Shown here: positions 36,262-46,350 of the stretch, piece by piece
Layout of the letters: the number at the start of each line of letters is the position of its first letter
How positions within the stretch are numbered: position 1 is the first letter of the stretch
Assembly: GCF_029258575.1 (NCBI RefSeq)
Contig: NZ_JARHYI010000154.1
Coordinates: 1-64,000, forward strand
DNA length: 64,000 nucleotides
Direction of reading: 5' to 3'
From: Brachyspira sp.
GTDB lineage: Bacteria > Spirochaetota > Brachyspiria > Brachyspirales > Brachyspiraceae
Program-made: the position numbers and the translations under genes
The notes under the pieces: model-generated
Databases searched by the model: none
What the model was told of the DNA's origin: nothing
The model's input: only the letters and a program-made list of their open reading frames with translations

Positions 36262-37497
36262 CTATTCAGCCTCAATACCTAATTTATCATTAACATATTC
36301 TTTATTAAGTTCAAATATCTGTTTTTCTTTATCATCACTAGGCATATCATACATAGCATCAAGCATAACTCTCTCAAATAATGCTCTTAATCCTCTAGCA
36401 CCTGTATGCTCTTCCATAGTTTTTTTCACTATAGATTTTAATGCCTCATCATCTATTTTTAATTCTATATTATCATAAGAAAATAATTTCTGATACTGCT
36501 TGGTTAAAGCATTTTTAGGCTCTTTTAATATTTTTAAAAGCTCTTCCTCTTTAAGCTCTTCTAAAGTAGCTATAACAGGAAGTCTTCCTATAAGTTCAGG
36601 AATAAGCCCGTATTTAACCAAATCTTCAGTAGCAATACTTTTCATTATCTCATCATAATTAAGATTATCCATAGAATTAACTTCTGCAGCAAAACCTAAA
36701 CCCTTTTTAGAAGTTCTCTCAGCAATTGATTTTTCTATATCAATAAAAGCCCCACCACATATAAAAAGTATATTCGATGTATCTATATGTAAATTATCCT
36801 GATGAGGATGCTTTCTTCCACCATGAGGCGGAACAGTTGCAACAGTCCCTTCAACAATCTTTAATAAAGCCTGCTGTACACCTTCTCCTGAAACATCTCT
36901 AGTTATAGAACGCGATTCGCTTTTTCTAGAAATTTTATCTATTTCATCTATATATATAATTCCTTTTTCAGCAAGCTTTATATCTCCATCAGCATTCTGT
37001 ATAAGTCTAAGAAGAATATTTTCAACATCATCACCAACATAACCAGCTTCTGTTACAGTGGTAGCATCAGCAATAGCAAAAGGTACATTCAAAGCCTTAG
37101 CTAAAGTTCTAGCCAATAATGTTTTTCCGCTTCCTGTAGGTCCTATTAAAAGAACATTAGATTTTTCTATTTCAACTTCATTCTTATCTTCAGAATTCTG
37201 CGTTATTCTCTTATAATGATTATAAACTGCTACGGATAATACCTTTTTGGCATAATCCTGCCCCACAACATATTCATCAAGCAAAGATTTTATTTGTTTT
37301 GGAGGCAATATCTTTATTTCATAATCTTTTTCTCTTGATTTTTTCTTCTGAACATTCATATTAAAATAATCATTTGCTATAGAAGAACAATCAAAACATA
37401 AATAACCTTCATTTCCTTCAATATATCTGCTTAATTCTTTAAGCTCTCTTCCGCATAGAGAACAAACTTCTTTTTTATCATTACCTTTTTTAGACAT
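36262..37497 (-). CDS. clpX: ATP-dependent Clp protease ATP-binding subunit ClpX
   Basis: AAA+ unfoldase that feeds substrates to ClpP. The 411-aa protein has the N-terminal zinc-binding domain (CSLC at 12-15, CFDC at 34-37), Walker A GPTGSGKT, Walker [11 protein letters not shown], sensor region [22 protein letters not shown] and [14 protein letters not shown]. The gene is separated from clpP by a terminator-like hairpin, so it may have its own promoter. Confidence 0.97.
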   Translation of the reverse strand: MSKKGNDKKEVCSLCGRELKELSRYIEGNEGYLCFDCSSIANDYFNMNVQKKKSREKDYEIKILPPKQIKSLLDEYVVGQDYAKKVLSVAVYNHYKRITQNSEDKNEVEIEKSNVLLIGPTGSGKTLLARTLAKALNVPFAIADATTVTEAGYVGDDVENILLRLIQNADGDIKLAEKGIIYIDEIDKISRKSESRSITRDVSGEGVQQALLKIVEGTVATVPPHGGRKHPHQDNLHIDTSNILFICGGAFIDIEKSIAERTSKKGLGFAAEVNSMDNLNYDEIMKSIATEDLVKYGLIPELIGRLPVIATLEELKEEELLKILKEPKNALTKQYQKLFSYDNIELKIDDEALKSIVKKTMEEHTGARGLRALFERVMLDAMYDMPSDDKEKQIFELNKEYVNDKLGIEAE

Positions 37498-37594
37498 ATC
37501 TCTCCAATATTAATAATTCTAATTAAGTTTATATATTCTATATTAAAATATAACTATTGCAATAAAAAATAAAAATAAAAAGTAAAAAAATAAA

Positions 37595-37626
37595 AGCTAA
37601 TAAACTTAATAAAAAGAATATTAGCT
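37595..37626 (-). terminator. Intrinsic terminator after clpP
   Basis: AGCTAATA and TATTAGCT arms, followed by a T-rich tract on the minus strand. Confidence 0.65.
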
Positions 37627-37649
37627 CTACTTTATATTTTAAATATTAA

Positions 37650-38246
37650 TTATTCTCTGCTTGAAAAAACTTTATCAATGATGCCGTAATCTTTAGCCTC
37701 ATCAGCACTCATAAAATAATCTCTATCCATATCAGCTTCAAGCTTCTTAATATCCTGACCAGTATGACTAGCCATAATATTATTTAATATGCTTTTCAAA
37801 CGAATAGTTTCTTTTAATTGTATTTCCATATCAGTAACCATACCTCTAGAACCGCCTGAAGGTTGATGAATCATTATTCTTGAATTAGCAGTAGCGAATC
37901 TTTTACCTTTAGCACCTCCTGCCAAAAGCAAAGCACCTGCAGAAGCGGCCTGACCAACGCATAAAGTAGCAACATCTGGTTTTACATACTGCATAGTATC
38001 ATACATACCCAAAGCAGCAGTAACAACTCCTCCTGGACTATTTATATATAAAGAAATATCCTTTTCAGGGTCAGCTGATTCCAAAAATAAAAGCTGTGCT
38101 ATAACTACATTAGCAACATCATCATTAATCTCTCCGCCCAAAAATATTATTCTATCTTTCAAAAGTCTTGAATATATATCGTAGGAACGTTCTCCTCTAC
38201 TTGTTTGCTCTATTACATAAGGTATAGTCATATAATTTTTATCCAT
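37650..38246 (-). CDS. clpP: ATP-dependent Clp protease proteolytic subunit
   Basis: Self-compartmentalising serine protease, 198 aa. The catalytic triad is visible: Ser102 in [13 protein letters not shown], His127 in [10 protein letters not shown], and the Asp of DMDRD near residue 172. YINSPGG precedes the active site. It sits between tig and clpX in the classic tig-clpP-clpX order, 39 nt after tig. Confidence 0.97.
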   Translation of the reverse strand: MDKNYMTIPYVIEQTSRGERSYDIYSRLLKDRIIFLGGEINDDVANVVIAQLLFLESADPEKDISLYINSPGGVVTAALGMYDTMQYVKPDVATLCVGQAASAGALLLAGGAKGKRFATANSRIMIHQPSGGSRGMVTDMEIQLKETIRLKSILNNIMASHTGQDIKKLEADMDRDYFMSADEAKDYGIIDKVFSSRE

Positions 38247-38285
38247 ATTTTGTATTAACCTCTTAATTATTAAATTATATATTTA

Positions 38286-39596
38286 TTAATATCCGCCCCA
38301 AACATCACTTTCTTCAGGCTGGAACTTAACAGAAGCCTTCTCTGAAACATTAACATGCTCTTTAACATAGTCCATTATAGCTTCAGAAGTAGCTCTAGTA
38401 TGAGCATCACGCATTATATAATTAACTATATTTTGCTGTTCTTCTTTAGGAAGTTTAGAAAGTCCCATATAACTTTGATATTGATACATTCTATTAGCAT
38501 ATTCTTTAGCTTTATCTTCATTAACAGTTATAGAATCTTTATAAGTTTCTGAAAGTTTAGCCATAATCATATCAAAAGTTATTTGCTTTTTAACATTCTC
38601 TTCATATTCTTTTTTGATATCATCATCTGTTTTAGCAACTGACATTAAGAAATCTGTTTTAGTCATTCCTCTACTTGACATAGATCTTTCAAATTCATTC
38701 AAAGATATCTCAAGCTGTTCTTCAAAATATCCTTTAGGAAGAGTAATGTTAACTAATTCTATTAATTTATCAAATAAAGTTTCATTTATAAGTTCTCTAT
38801 TAGCTCTCTCTTCTGCTCTTTTTACTAAATGCTCTTTCAATGATTCTTTTACCTTCTGTCTTTCTTCATCTTTTGAATCATCTTTCATATCAGGTTTTTC
38901 TACTTTTACTATATTCATTATAAAATCGGCTTCAGTTCCGTCAATATATGTTTTAAGAAGTTTTTTATCTTCTTTTTTTACACCTATAGTATTTCTAGCA
39001 AATATACTCTCATTCTCATCTTTACTTGCTACTACTGTAAGTTCTTTATTATATTTTTTATTAGCTTCATCATCAAATTCTATTTTTACAGAAACTCTGT
39101 CGCCTATTTCAGATTTCAAATCGCTTTCTTCAAAATGAGAAAATCTTTGAAGGGAAAGTTTATAAGCTTCTTCTATCACGCTATCATCAACATCATATTT
39201 ATTTTTTTCAACATTTATAGAAGCTAAATCAGGCAAATCAAATTCAGGTATAGGATAATATTCATAATCAAGATAAAGTCCGTCGTCTTTCTTCTCTAAA
39301 TTAAGAAGTTTAGGAGTACCTAAAGCCTTAACATTTTTTTCATCATGATAAGTATTCCAAGCCTCTTCTACAAAAACTTCATTAGTAGCACCTTCTAAAG
39401 CTTCTCTATATCTTGAAAGTATGATATTATTAGGAGCATGTCCTACTCTAAAACCTTTAACATTTACTCTAGGCTTATAGTATTCTATTTGCTTTTCTAA
39501 TTCTTTATCATAAGCATCTTTAGAAATAGTAATTTTAAGTGTAACTAAATCTTTTTCATCAGTTGAAGTTTCAAATTGTAAATCTTTAATATCCAT
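38286..39596 (-). CDS. tig: Trigger factor
   Basis: Ribosome-associated chaperone and peptidyl-prolyl isomerase, 436 aa. The N-terminal ribosome-binding signature appears as NVKGFRVGHAPNNII (family GFRxGKxP). The central PPIase-like domain includes GDRVSVKIEFD, and the long helical C-terminal domain contains typical ELINETLFDKLIE. First gene of the tig-clpP-clpX cluster. The RBS is weak (AAAGGT). Confidence 0.93.
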   Translation of the reverse strand: MDIKDLQFETSTDEKDLVTLKITISKDAYDKELEKQIEYYKPRVNVKGFRVGHAPNNIILSRYREALEGATNEVFVEEAWNTYHDEKNVKALGTPKLLNLEKKDDGLYLDYEYYPIPEFDLPDLASINVEKNKYDVDDSVIEEAYKLSLQRFSHFEESDLKSEIGDRVSVKIEFDDEANKKYNKELTVVASKDENESIFARNTIGVKKEDKKLLKTYIDGTEADFIMNIVKVEKPDMKDDSKDEERQKVKESLKEHLVKRAEERANRELINETLFDKLIELVNITLPKGYFEEQLEISLNEFERSMSSRGMTKTDFLMSVAKTDDDIKKEYEENVKKQITFDMIMAKLSETYKDSITVNEDKAKEYANRMYQYQSYMGLSKLPKEEQQNIVNYIMRDAHTRATSEAIMDYVKEHVNVSEKASVKFQPEESDVWGGY

Positions 39597-39636
39597 TTTA
39601 ATATACCTTTTTAAAATTAAAAAATAAAAAAAATAA

Positions 39637-39668
39637 CCCCAATAGAAAAAAAATATCTATTGGGGCTT
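39637..39668 (-). terminator. Intrinsic terminator after tRNA-Gly
   Basis: CCCCAATAG and CTATTGGGG form a stem directly downstream of the tRNA on the minus strand, followed by a T-tract. Confidence 0.85.
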
Positions 39669-39676
39669 ATTAATGA

Positions 39677-39748
39677 GCGGGAAACGGGACTCGAACCCGC
39701 GACAGTCTGCATGGCAAGCAGAAACTCTACCAACTGAGTTATTCCCGC
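39677..39748 (-). tRNA. tRNA-Gly (anticodon GCC)
   Basis: The minus strand folds as a 72-nt cloverleaf: acceptor GCGGGAA/TTCCCGC, D-stem ACTC/GAGT with loop AGTTGGTA, anticodon loop TTGCCAT, T-arm GCGGG-TTCGAGT-CCCGT. CCA is not encoded. Confidence 0.96.
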
Positions 39749-39824
39749 ATAGACATTGAAAAAATTATAACATAAAAGAAAAAAAAGTCAATACTCAAAC
39801 TATAAAAAATCTAAATATATATTT

Positions 39825-40634
39825 TTACTTCAATGAAAAAAAATCTTCTAAAAATCGTCCTACACCGTCTTCATTATTAGTTAAACATATATAATCAGCT
39901 TTTCTTTTTACTTCTTCTTCCGCATTTTTTACAGCAACACCAATACCAGCATATTCTATCATTTCTATATCATTATAATTGTCTCCAAAAGCTATTACCT
40001 CTTCTCTTTTTATTCTTTTTTTATTGCATAACCATTCCAAAGCATTGCCTTTATTTATACCATAAGCTAAAACCTCAAGAAAATTCGTATGAGAAAATGA
40101 AGTATGAACATTAAAATTATTTCTTATCTCATCTTGAAGTTTTTCAAGTTTATCTCTATCCCCTATAAACACCATCTTACTAAACTCAAAATCATTAACA
40201 TTATCAAGTCCTACAATAGCATCTGTAATTTTTTCTCTTTCAATATATCTCTTATAATAAAAATCTGGTTCGGATACTATATATCTTCCTCCACTGTAGA
40301 CATGAAGATAAACATCATATTTATTATAAAGTGCACAAATTGATTTTGATGTAGAAGAATCCATTACTTTATTATAAATAAAATTACCATTAGTATCTGC
40401 TATTACAGCTCCGTTAAAAACTATAGAATGATTATCATTTTCAATCATATTCTTATAACGCTTCATACCATTAAATGGTCTTCCTGTAGAAAGTATTATT
40501 TCTATTCCTTTTTTCATTAAAGATTGAAAAACTTTTTTATTATAATCACTGATAGAACTATTTTCATTTAAAAATGTTCCATCCAAATCTGTTACTATTA
40601 ATTTTATATTATTTTCTTTAGGCATATTAATCAT
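39825..40634 (-). CDS. Cof-type HAD-superfamily phosphatase
   Basis: A 269-aa haloacid dehalogenase-like hydrolase of the Cof (type IIB cap) group. Motif I is VTDLDGTFLN (nucleophile Asp16, Asp18), motif II ILSTGRPF, motif IV IAFGDNYNDIEMI. Such proteins dephosphorylate sugar phosphates, flavin mononucleotide or other small phosphates; the substrate cannot be told. The first ATG and an in-frame ATG at codon 4 are both possible starts, and neither has a strong RBS. Confidence 0.93.
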   Translation of the reverse strand: MINMPKENNIKLIVTDLDGTFLNENSSISDYNKKVFQSLMKKGIEIILSTGRPFNGMKRYKNMIENDNHSIVFNGAVIADTNGNFIYNKVMDSSTSKSICALYNKYDVYLHVYSGGRYIVSEPDFYYKRYIEREKITDAIVGLDNVNDFEFSKMVFIGDRDKLEKLQDEIRNNFNVHTSFSHTNFLEVLAYGINKGNALEWLCNKKRIKREEVIAFGDNYNDIEMIEYAGIGVAVKNAEEEVKRKADYICLTNNEDGVGRFLEDFFSLK

Positions 40635-40673
40635 AAAAATATATTATCATAAAATTTATCAAAAACAAGTGCA

Positions 40674-41363
40674 TTATAATAATAAATCTTCTTCGCTTTT
40701 TTTATTATAATTGGATTTTATAGGCTCAAATGAATATCTATGCATATCACTAGGTCCGTACATCTCTATAGCTTTAATATGTTCTTTTGTGCCGTATCCT
40801 TTATTTTTAGAAACTTTATATTTCTGATAAAAATCAGGAAGTTCATTCATCATTTTATCTCTAGTTACTTTAGCAATTATACTTGCACATCCTATACTAT
40901 AAGATTTAGAATCCCCTTTAATTATAGAACATTGCTTTATATCAGTATCTAATTTTATAGCATCTATTAAAAGCATATTAGGTTTTATACTTAAATTTTC
41001 AACTGCCTTAGTCATTGCCAATTTAGAAGCATTATAAATATTAATTTCGTCTATAGTTTTGGAATCAACAGAATAAACACTATAGCATAAAGCTTTATCA
41101 ATAATTTTATAATAAAGTTCTTCTCTTTTTTTTGCGGTAATTTTTTTAGAATCATCAATTTCTTCTACTATATTTTCTTTAATCAATTCAATATCTTCAT
41201 TGAGTTCTAAAGGCATTATAACTGCCGCAGCCGTAACAACTCCAAATAGACAGCCTCTTCCAACTTCATCAATGCCACATATATATTTGTACCCTAATGA
41301 TAAATATTCTTTTTCATATAAAAATTTATCTAATTGAAATTTATTATCCAAAAAACTATCCAT
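40674..41363 (-). CDS. rnhB: Ribonuclease HII
   Basis: Removes RNA primers and single ribonucleotides from DNA. The 229-aa protein has CGIDEVGRGCLFG (Asp32, Glu33), DDSKKITAKKRE, LLIDAIKLD and KGDSKSYSIGCASIIAKVTRD with the further acidic residues, then SKNKGYGTKEH. All standard RNase HII segments are present. Length is normal. Confidence 0.96.
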   Translation of the reverse strand: MDSFLDNKFQLDKFLYEKEYLSLGYKYICGIDEVGRGCLFGVVTAAAVIMPLELNEDIELIKENIVEEIDDSKKITAKKREELYYKIIDKALCYSVYSVDSKTIDEINIYNASKLAMTKAVENLSIKPNMLLIDAIKLDTDIKQCSIIKGDSKSYSIGCASIIAKVTRDKMMNELPDFYQKYKVSKNKGYGTKEHIKAIEMYGPSDMHRYSFEPIKSNYNKKSEEDLLL

Positions 41364-41377
41364 AAATTAATACACTA

Positions 41378-43552
41378 TTATAATAATTTATACGCTAAAA
41401 ATACAGCTATCATAACAGCTAAAACTGAAATAGATAATATAGTTATATCATTAATTTTGCTGCTTAATCCTTTATTATTATATACAACTTCCCTATTTTC
41501 GATACATTTAATCAAATCATCATTGGATGAATTATGTGATTTATTAGAATTAGTATTCTTTTTATATGATTCAGATTTTTTATTTACAATATTCAATAAC
41601 TGTTCATACTTTATATTATTGCTATCTAAAAGATCATTTACTGACTTGATAAACTCATCATTTTTCAATTCCTGATTTTCAAGCTTTTTATATATAATAT
41701 TAGTAAATTCATCAAACTGGGAATTATCTTTATTTAGAAATTTACTAATCTCCTCTTCTAAATCTTTATGATTCTTTCTTATATCTGAAAACTCTTTAAA
41801 ATTCTTCAAATTCTGTTCAAGCATCACACTGTTATAATTAGTATTATTTTTTTCTATTTTCTCATCTATCTTGGCATCTACACTGCTTGATAATTCTTCT
41901 TTAAATCTATTAAAATTATCTTTCTCTTCTTCTAGAAATTTACTTTGTTCTTCTAGTTTAGTATTCAAACTATCTATTTCTTTTTTATTTTTTTCATTAT
42001 CATCTGAATAAGTATTTAATTTATCATTAATATTGTTAATTAATTCATCATATTTGGAATTGTTCTCATTTATAGAATTATTAATATCAGATATAGAATT
42101 ATTAATATCAGAAATATTTTTATTAATAGAATTTCCCAAATTTTCATGATTCTTTCTTATATCTGAAAATTCCTTAAAATTCTTCAAATTCTGTTCGAGC
42201 ATTACATTATTATAATTAGTATTATTTTTTTCTATTTTCTCATCTACACTACTTGATAATTCTTCTTTAAATCTATTAAAATTATCTTTTTCTTCTTCTA
42301 GAAATTTAGCTTGCTCTTTTTTACTCTCATTCAATATATTAGTTAAATTATCTATTTCCTTTCTATGTTTACTTGATTGATTTGATAATTTTTCATTAAC
42401 ATCATTAATCAAATCATCATATTTTATATTATTCAAACTTATAGCATTATCAACTTTTTCTACAGTTTCTTCCAAAGCAGATTGACTCTTTTTCAAATCA
42501 TCAATTTCATTGAAAGTCTTTAAATTCTGATCCAACATTACTGTACCGAATTGATTTTCTACAGAAGAAATTTTTTCATCATATTTATTTTTATTTCTAT
42601 CTATTTTCTCATTTATATCCTTAATAATATTATCATAATTTTTACTTAAATCTTCTTTTTCTTTCTTTAATAATTTTATTTGATCTTCTTTACTTTCTTC
42701 TAACTTAGTATGCAAATTATCTATTTCTTTTTTATACTCATCTGCATATGAACCCAATTTATCATTAATTCCATTTATAAGCTCATCATATTTTATATTA
42801 CTTCTATTTATAGAATCATTAATTATATTATTGATATTCTTATTAACAGAATTTTCAAAATCTTTATGATTCTTTTTTATATTTGAAAACTCTTTAAAAT
42901 TCTTCAAATTCTGTTCAAGCATCACATTATTGTAACTGGCATTATTTTTCTCTATTTTCTCATCTATCTTTTCATCTAAATTATTATAAAGTTCTTCTTT
43001 AAGATTATTCAATACTTCTTTTGAGTCTTCTATAGATTTAAATTGTTCTTCTCTACTGCTTTCTAATTTATCATTCAAATTACTTATTTCTTTTTTGTAT
43101 TCTTCTAAATAAGAATTTAATTTATCACTAATATCATTATATTTAATATAATTTTCATTTACAGAACTTTCTAAATCTTTATGATTCTTTTTTATATTTG
43201 AAAATTCCTTAAAATTCTTCAAATTCTGCTCAAGCATTATATTATTGTAACTGGCATTATTTTTTTCTATTTTCTCATCTATGATATTATACAATTCTTC
43301 TAATTTATCAGAAATAGCATTATTTTCTAAATCATTTTTATTTAAAGTTTCTAATAATGATTTTACAAACTCTTCATCTTTTAAAATATCTTTTATAAAA
43401 TTTTCTTTTTCTTCTACAGGCATATCTTTAGAAATAGATTCTATATTTTTTTCTAATTTATCTATTCTTTGAATGATATCAAAAACTTTATTTTCATCAT
43501 TACCGTCATTAAAATCTTTTCTTTCATTTAACATATCATCATTTAAACCCAT
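41378..43552 (-). CDS. Repetitive tail-anchored coiled-coil protein
   Basis: 724 aa, not assignable to a named family. Nearly all predicted coiled coil rich in Lys, Glu and Asn. A module beginning MLEQNLKNFKEFS recurs near residues 106, 211, 451 and 577, with a diverged copy (MLDQNLKTFNEI) at 339, so the unit is about 105-130 residues. The last 22 residues (ITILSISVLAVMIAVFLAYKLL) form a single membrane anchor, so the protein is probably cytoplasmic and tail-anchored. It could be a structural or spacer protein. It lies 14 nt upstream of rnhB on the same strand. Confidence 0.75.
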   Translation of the reverse strand: MGLNDDMLNERKDFNDGNDENKVFDIIQRIDKLEKNIESISKDMPVEEKENFIKDILKDEEFVKSLLETLNKNDLENNAISDKLEELYNIIDEKIEKNNASYNNIMLEQNLKNFKEFSNIKKNHKDLESSVNENYIKYNDISDKLNSYLEEYKKEISNLNDKLESSREEQFKSIEDSKEVLNNLKEELYNNLDEKIDEKIEKNNASYNNVMLEQNLKNFKEFSNIKKNHKDFENSVNKNINNIINDSINRSNIKYDELINGINDKLGSYADEYKKEIDNLHTKLEESKEDQIKLLKKEKEDLSKNYDNIIKDINEKIDRNKNKYDEKISSVENQFGTVMLDQNLKTFNEIDDLKKSQSALEETVEKVDNAISLNNIKYDDLINDVNEKLSNQSSKHRKEIDNLTNILNESKKEQAKFLEEEKDNFNRFKEELSSSVDEKIEKNNTNYNNVMLEQNLKNFKEFSDIRKNHENLGNSINKNISDINNSISDINNSINENNSKYDELINNINDKLNTYSDDNEKNKKEIDSLNTKLEEQSKFLEEEKDNFNRFKEELSSSVDAKIDEKIEKNNTNYNSVMLEQNLKNFKEFSDIRKNHKDLEEEISKFLNKDNSQFDEFTNIIYKKLENQELKNDEFIKSVNDLLDSNNIKYEQLLNIVNKKSESYKKNTNSNKSHNSSNDDLIKCIENREVVYNNKGLSSKINDITILSISVLAVMIAVFLAYKLL

Positions 43553-43723
43553 TACAATATTCCTTGAATTTATATTGTTAACTTTATAAAAAAAAATAAA
43601 AGATAACAGTAAAATATCGTCATAAATATACTTATAATTTAAAATACTAAAAAAATTATTCTTGATATAAATTTATTTATGCTTTATATATGTATAAATT
43701 CAAAAATATATCAGAGGTTAATA

Positions 43724-45118
43724 TTGGCTAAAGTATTAGGACAAACAACTCCGCTTAAAATAATGTCAGGTATATACAAAAGTGGCAGACTTCATCATGC
43801 CTATTTATTTTATGGAGATGAAGGAGTAGGCAAATTTGAAAGTGCTTTAAATTATGCTAAAGCAATTTTATGTGAAAGTGGCAATGGAACATACTGCGAT
43901 GAATGCAAATCATGCAAAATGATAGATCAATATAAACATCCTGATGTTATAGTAGCCGCAACTGATGAGAGATTTAGAAATGCTGAGATTTATTTCAATC
44001 AATATTTGGAATATAAGTTACCGCATTTATTTAATAATTTTTACTCTGCCTGCCGTTCTATACTATATAAAGTGGAATCTATGCTATTTGACAGCTATGA
44101 CAATTATCCAAATAGTGAACCTAAAGAATATATGCTTGGAAACAAAAAAGAAACATCAAGATATGCCCTAATAGAGCCTTATTATTTGGCGGTGAATTAT
44201 ACATTAAATGAATTAAATGCAGATAATGTAGAGTTTATAGATTCAATATTTAGAAATAAGTCCAAAGAGGCTTTAAATATAGCAAAAAATAAAGGTACTA
44301 AAAAGAAAATCTCAATAGAAGGAGATTTCTTCAATGCTTTAAAAAAAATATATTATAATATCATACATACTGTAATACCATTGGATACGGTAAGAAATAT
44401 TATAGAATTAACATATAGAAAGCCGAGAATATCAAGTAAGAGAATAATTATTATAGAAGGTATAGAATTAATGGATAAAAGAGCTCCTAATATATTTTTG
44501 CGTACTTTAGAAGAGCCTTCGGATAATAATATATTTATTTTAATAACATCTGATACCAATAAGTTGATACAGGATGGTATGAAACCTCTGAGATCTCGTA
44601 TGATGGAATTAAAATTTTCTTCTTTATCCGAAAATACATTAAGATCTATATTAATGAAGAGATTAAGACTAAATGAAGAAAAAACTGCCCTTGTATTGGA
44701 AAATTCTTATGGAAGTGTATCCAAAGCTGTAAAATATGTACTTGACAAAAAATCAAATACAAGCGATAATATACACAAAGTATTATTATCTTTTATGGGC
44801 GCTGCTTTAAATAATACCCCTTCTCAAATAGCCTCACTAACAACACTATTATGTGAAGGCGAATATGAGATTGTTGATACTATTAAAGAAATGATTAATA
44901 TTCTAAAAAGGTCTTTAGAAGATAAATATCTTGAAATAGAAAACCGAGATTATATTCTTCCAAGTTCTATTTCAGATGAAAGTATTGTATGGACTATTGA
45001 TGAGTTAGATTTAGCAGTCAATACCCTAATTAATACAAATACTCAACCTAAAATGCTGCTTTATAAAACTTTAGGCAACATTTATATGTGGTTACACAAT
45101 TATAATAAAAATTTATAG
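43724..45118 (+). CDS. holB: DNA polymerase III delta'-like (HolB) clamp-loader subunit
   Basis: AAA+ subunit of the replicative clamp loader. LHHAYLFYGDEGVGKFESALNYAKAILC is the delta'/gamma N-terminus; the P-loop ends GKF rather than GKT/S, as in non-hydrolysing delta' subunits. A C4 zinc module follows (CESGNGTYCDECKSC, then the typical HPDV). NIFLRTLEEPSDNNIFILITSD matches sensor 1. There is an unusual insertion of about 100 residues between the zinc module and the ATPase core. The track begins at 43679 without an RBS; TTG at 43724 has AGAGG 6 nt upstream and is preferred (464 aa). Confidence 0.85.
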   Translation: MAKVLGQTTPLKIMSGIYKSGRLHHAYLFYGDEGVGKFESALNYAKAILCESGNGTYCDECKSCKMIDQYKHPDVIVAATDERFRNAEIYFNQYLEYKLPHLFNNFYSACRSILYKVESMLFDSYDNYPNSEPKEYMLGNKKETSRYALIEPYYLAVNYTLNELNADNVEFIDSIFRNKSKEALNIAKNKGTKKKISIEGDFFNALKKIYYNIIHTVIPLDTVRNIIELTYRKPRISSKRIIIIEGIELMDKRAPNIFLRTLEEPSDNNIFILITSDTNKLIQDGMKPLRSRMMELKFSSLSENTLRSILMKRLRLNEEKTALVLENSYGSVSKAVKYVLDKKSNTSDNIHKVLLSFMGAALNNTPSQIASLTTLLCEGEYEIVDTIKEMINILKRSLEDKYLEIENRDYILPSSISDESIVWTIDELDLAVNTLINTNTQPKMLLYKTLGNIYMWLHNYNKNL

Positions 45119-45127
45119 GAGTTATAC

Positions 45128-46168
45128 ATGAAAAAATTATTTCTTGTATTAAGCGTAATGATTCTAGCTTTAAGCCCAGCATACGCACAGGATGAAAATG
45201 CTGCAGATACTACTGCTGCTACTGAACAAACTACTGATACTGCTGCTACTGAAAATCAGAATGCTGCAGGAGATACTAACACAGTAGATGGAATAAAATC
45301 GTTTGCCCCTTCATTTACTGATTTAAGAAATACTGATGACGTTGCTCTTGACAAAGAATATAATCTTCTTCAAACTAATCTTACAAAAATAAGAGAAGAT
45401 TATCTATTTAGAGTACTTTATAAAGCTAATAAAATACTAGAGCGTTATACTAATGTTAATTTTACTGATACTAATGAAATGTTCTACAATGCTGTTTATT
45501 TCTACGATTTAGTTGCTAAACCTATCGCTAATGATAATAATGTGGATATGGCTCTTCATGAATTAGATAAATCTTTTAGAATTTATAATGAAATAAAGCC
45601 TATTTATGAAATACTTGGTAAAACTAATGAATTAAAACAATCAGACTATGAATTAAATCTTTATGCAGGTATTTTTAATCTTTTCAAAGGTACAGCAGGT
45701 TACTATGCAAAAAGCAGATATCATTTACTAAAAGCTTTAGACAATGAAATTACAGGTGAAAATGATACTCAAAAAATGATCATGTTAAACACTTATTTAG
45801 CTGGTGTTAACTATAACTTAGCTACTATCAATCAAAATAGTGATGTAAGTAAAGTTTATTTCTTGAATGAAATGTTCAATAACCTTTGGGATTTAACTAC
45901 ATTAAAAACTGAAGATGAAAGTATTAAAACAGCTAAATATAAGTTGTTAATCACTAAATATCATAAAATATTATACACTACTTCTGACAGATTCAGAACT
46001 ACATATTCTAAATACTATGACGAGTTAGGTTTCGTTTATGGTAATACTGAAGATGAAGTATTAAGCAGAGAACCAAGAGCTGTTTACAGAGATTATGAAA
46101 ACGAGGCTGCTGATCCTAGTACTACTACAGAAACTCCTGCAACAGAAAATACTGAAACAACTAATTAA
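45128..46168 (+). CDS. Unknown secreted protein
   Basis: 346 aa with a clear signal peptide (MKKLFLVLSVMILALSPAYA, cleavage probably after AYA). The mature N-terminus and the C-terminus are low-complexity Ala/Thr/Glu tracts. The middle 250 residues look helical, perhaps TPR-like (YNEIKPIYEILGKTNEL). Predicted periplasmic. I do not recognise a family. It starts 9 nt after holB with TAGGAG as RBS, so it may share that transcript. A strong terminator follows. Confidence 0.8.
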   Translation: MKKLFLVLSVMILALSPAYAQDENAADTTAATEQTTDTAATENQNAAGDTNTVDGIKSFAPSFTDLRNTDDVALDKEYNLLQTNLTKIREDYLFRVLYKANKILERYTNVNFTDTNEMFYNAVYFYDLVAKPIANDNNVDMALHELDKSFRIYNEIKPIYEILGKTNELKQSDYELNLYAGIFNLFKGTAGYYAKSRYHLLKALDNEITGENDTQKMIMLNTYLAGVNYNLATINQNSDVSKVYFLNEMFNNLWDLTTLKTEDESIKTAKYKLLITKYHKILYTTSDRFRTTYSKYYDELGFVYGNTEDEVLSREPRAVYRDYENEAADPSTTTETPATENTETTN

Positions 46169-46193
46169 TTTTTATAATTAATTATCAATATAA

Positions 46194-46229
46194 TTAAAGG
46201 CATGCCATTAATTTGGTATGCCTTTAACT
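46194..46229 (+). terminator. Intrinsic terminator
   Basis: TTAAAGGCATGCCA and TGGTATGCCTTTAA form a 14-bp stem (one G-T pair). The T-tract is short. Confidence 0.75.
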
Positions 46230-46280
46230 CATTTAATAGTAATTTTTATCAATAAGTTATCAATATTATTTAATAACTAC

Positions 46281-46308
46281 TTGACATTAATTTAAAATAG
46301 TTTATTAT
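46281..46308 (+). promoter_or_regulatory. Promoter for SOD-rubrerythrin operon
   Basis: TTGACA at 46281, a 16-nt spacer, TATTAT at 46303. It lies about 40 nt before the SOD start. Confidence 0.5.
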
Positions 46309-46350
46309 ATTAGAAGTTTATATTAAAATAAAAAATGAAGGAGTAAAATT

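Noticed and set aside
38614-39138. 174-aa plus-strand ORF inside tig
   Set aside because: Antisense to trigger factor, Ser/Phe/Leu-rich as expected of a shadow frame, with no RBS.
41800-43250. Possible CRISPR-like repeats in the minus-strand gene
   Set aside because: The repeated DNA encodes repeated protein modules in one frame, with unequal 300+ bp spacing and no short spacers.
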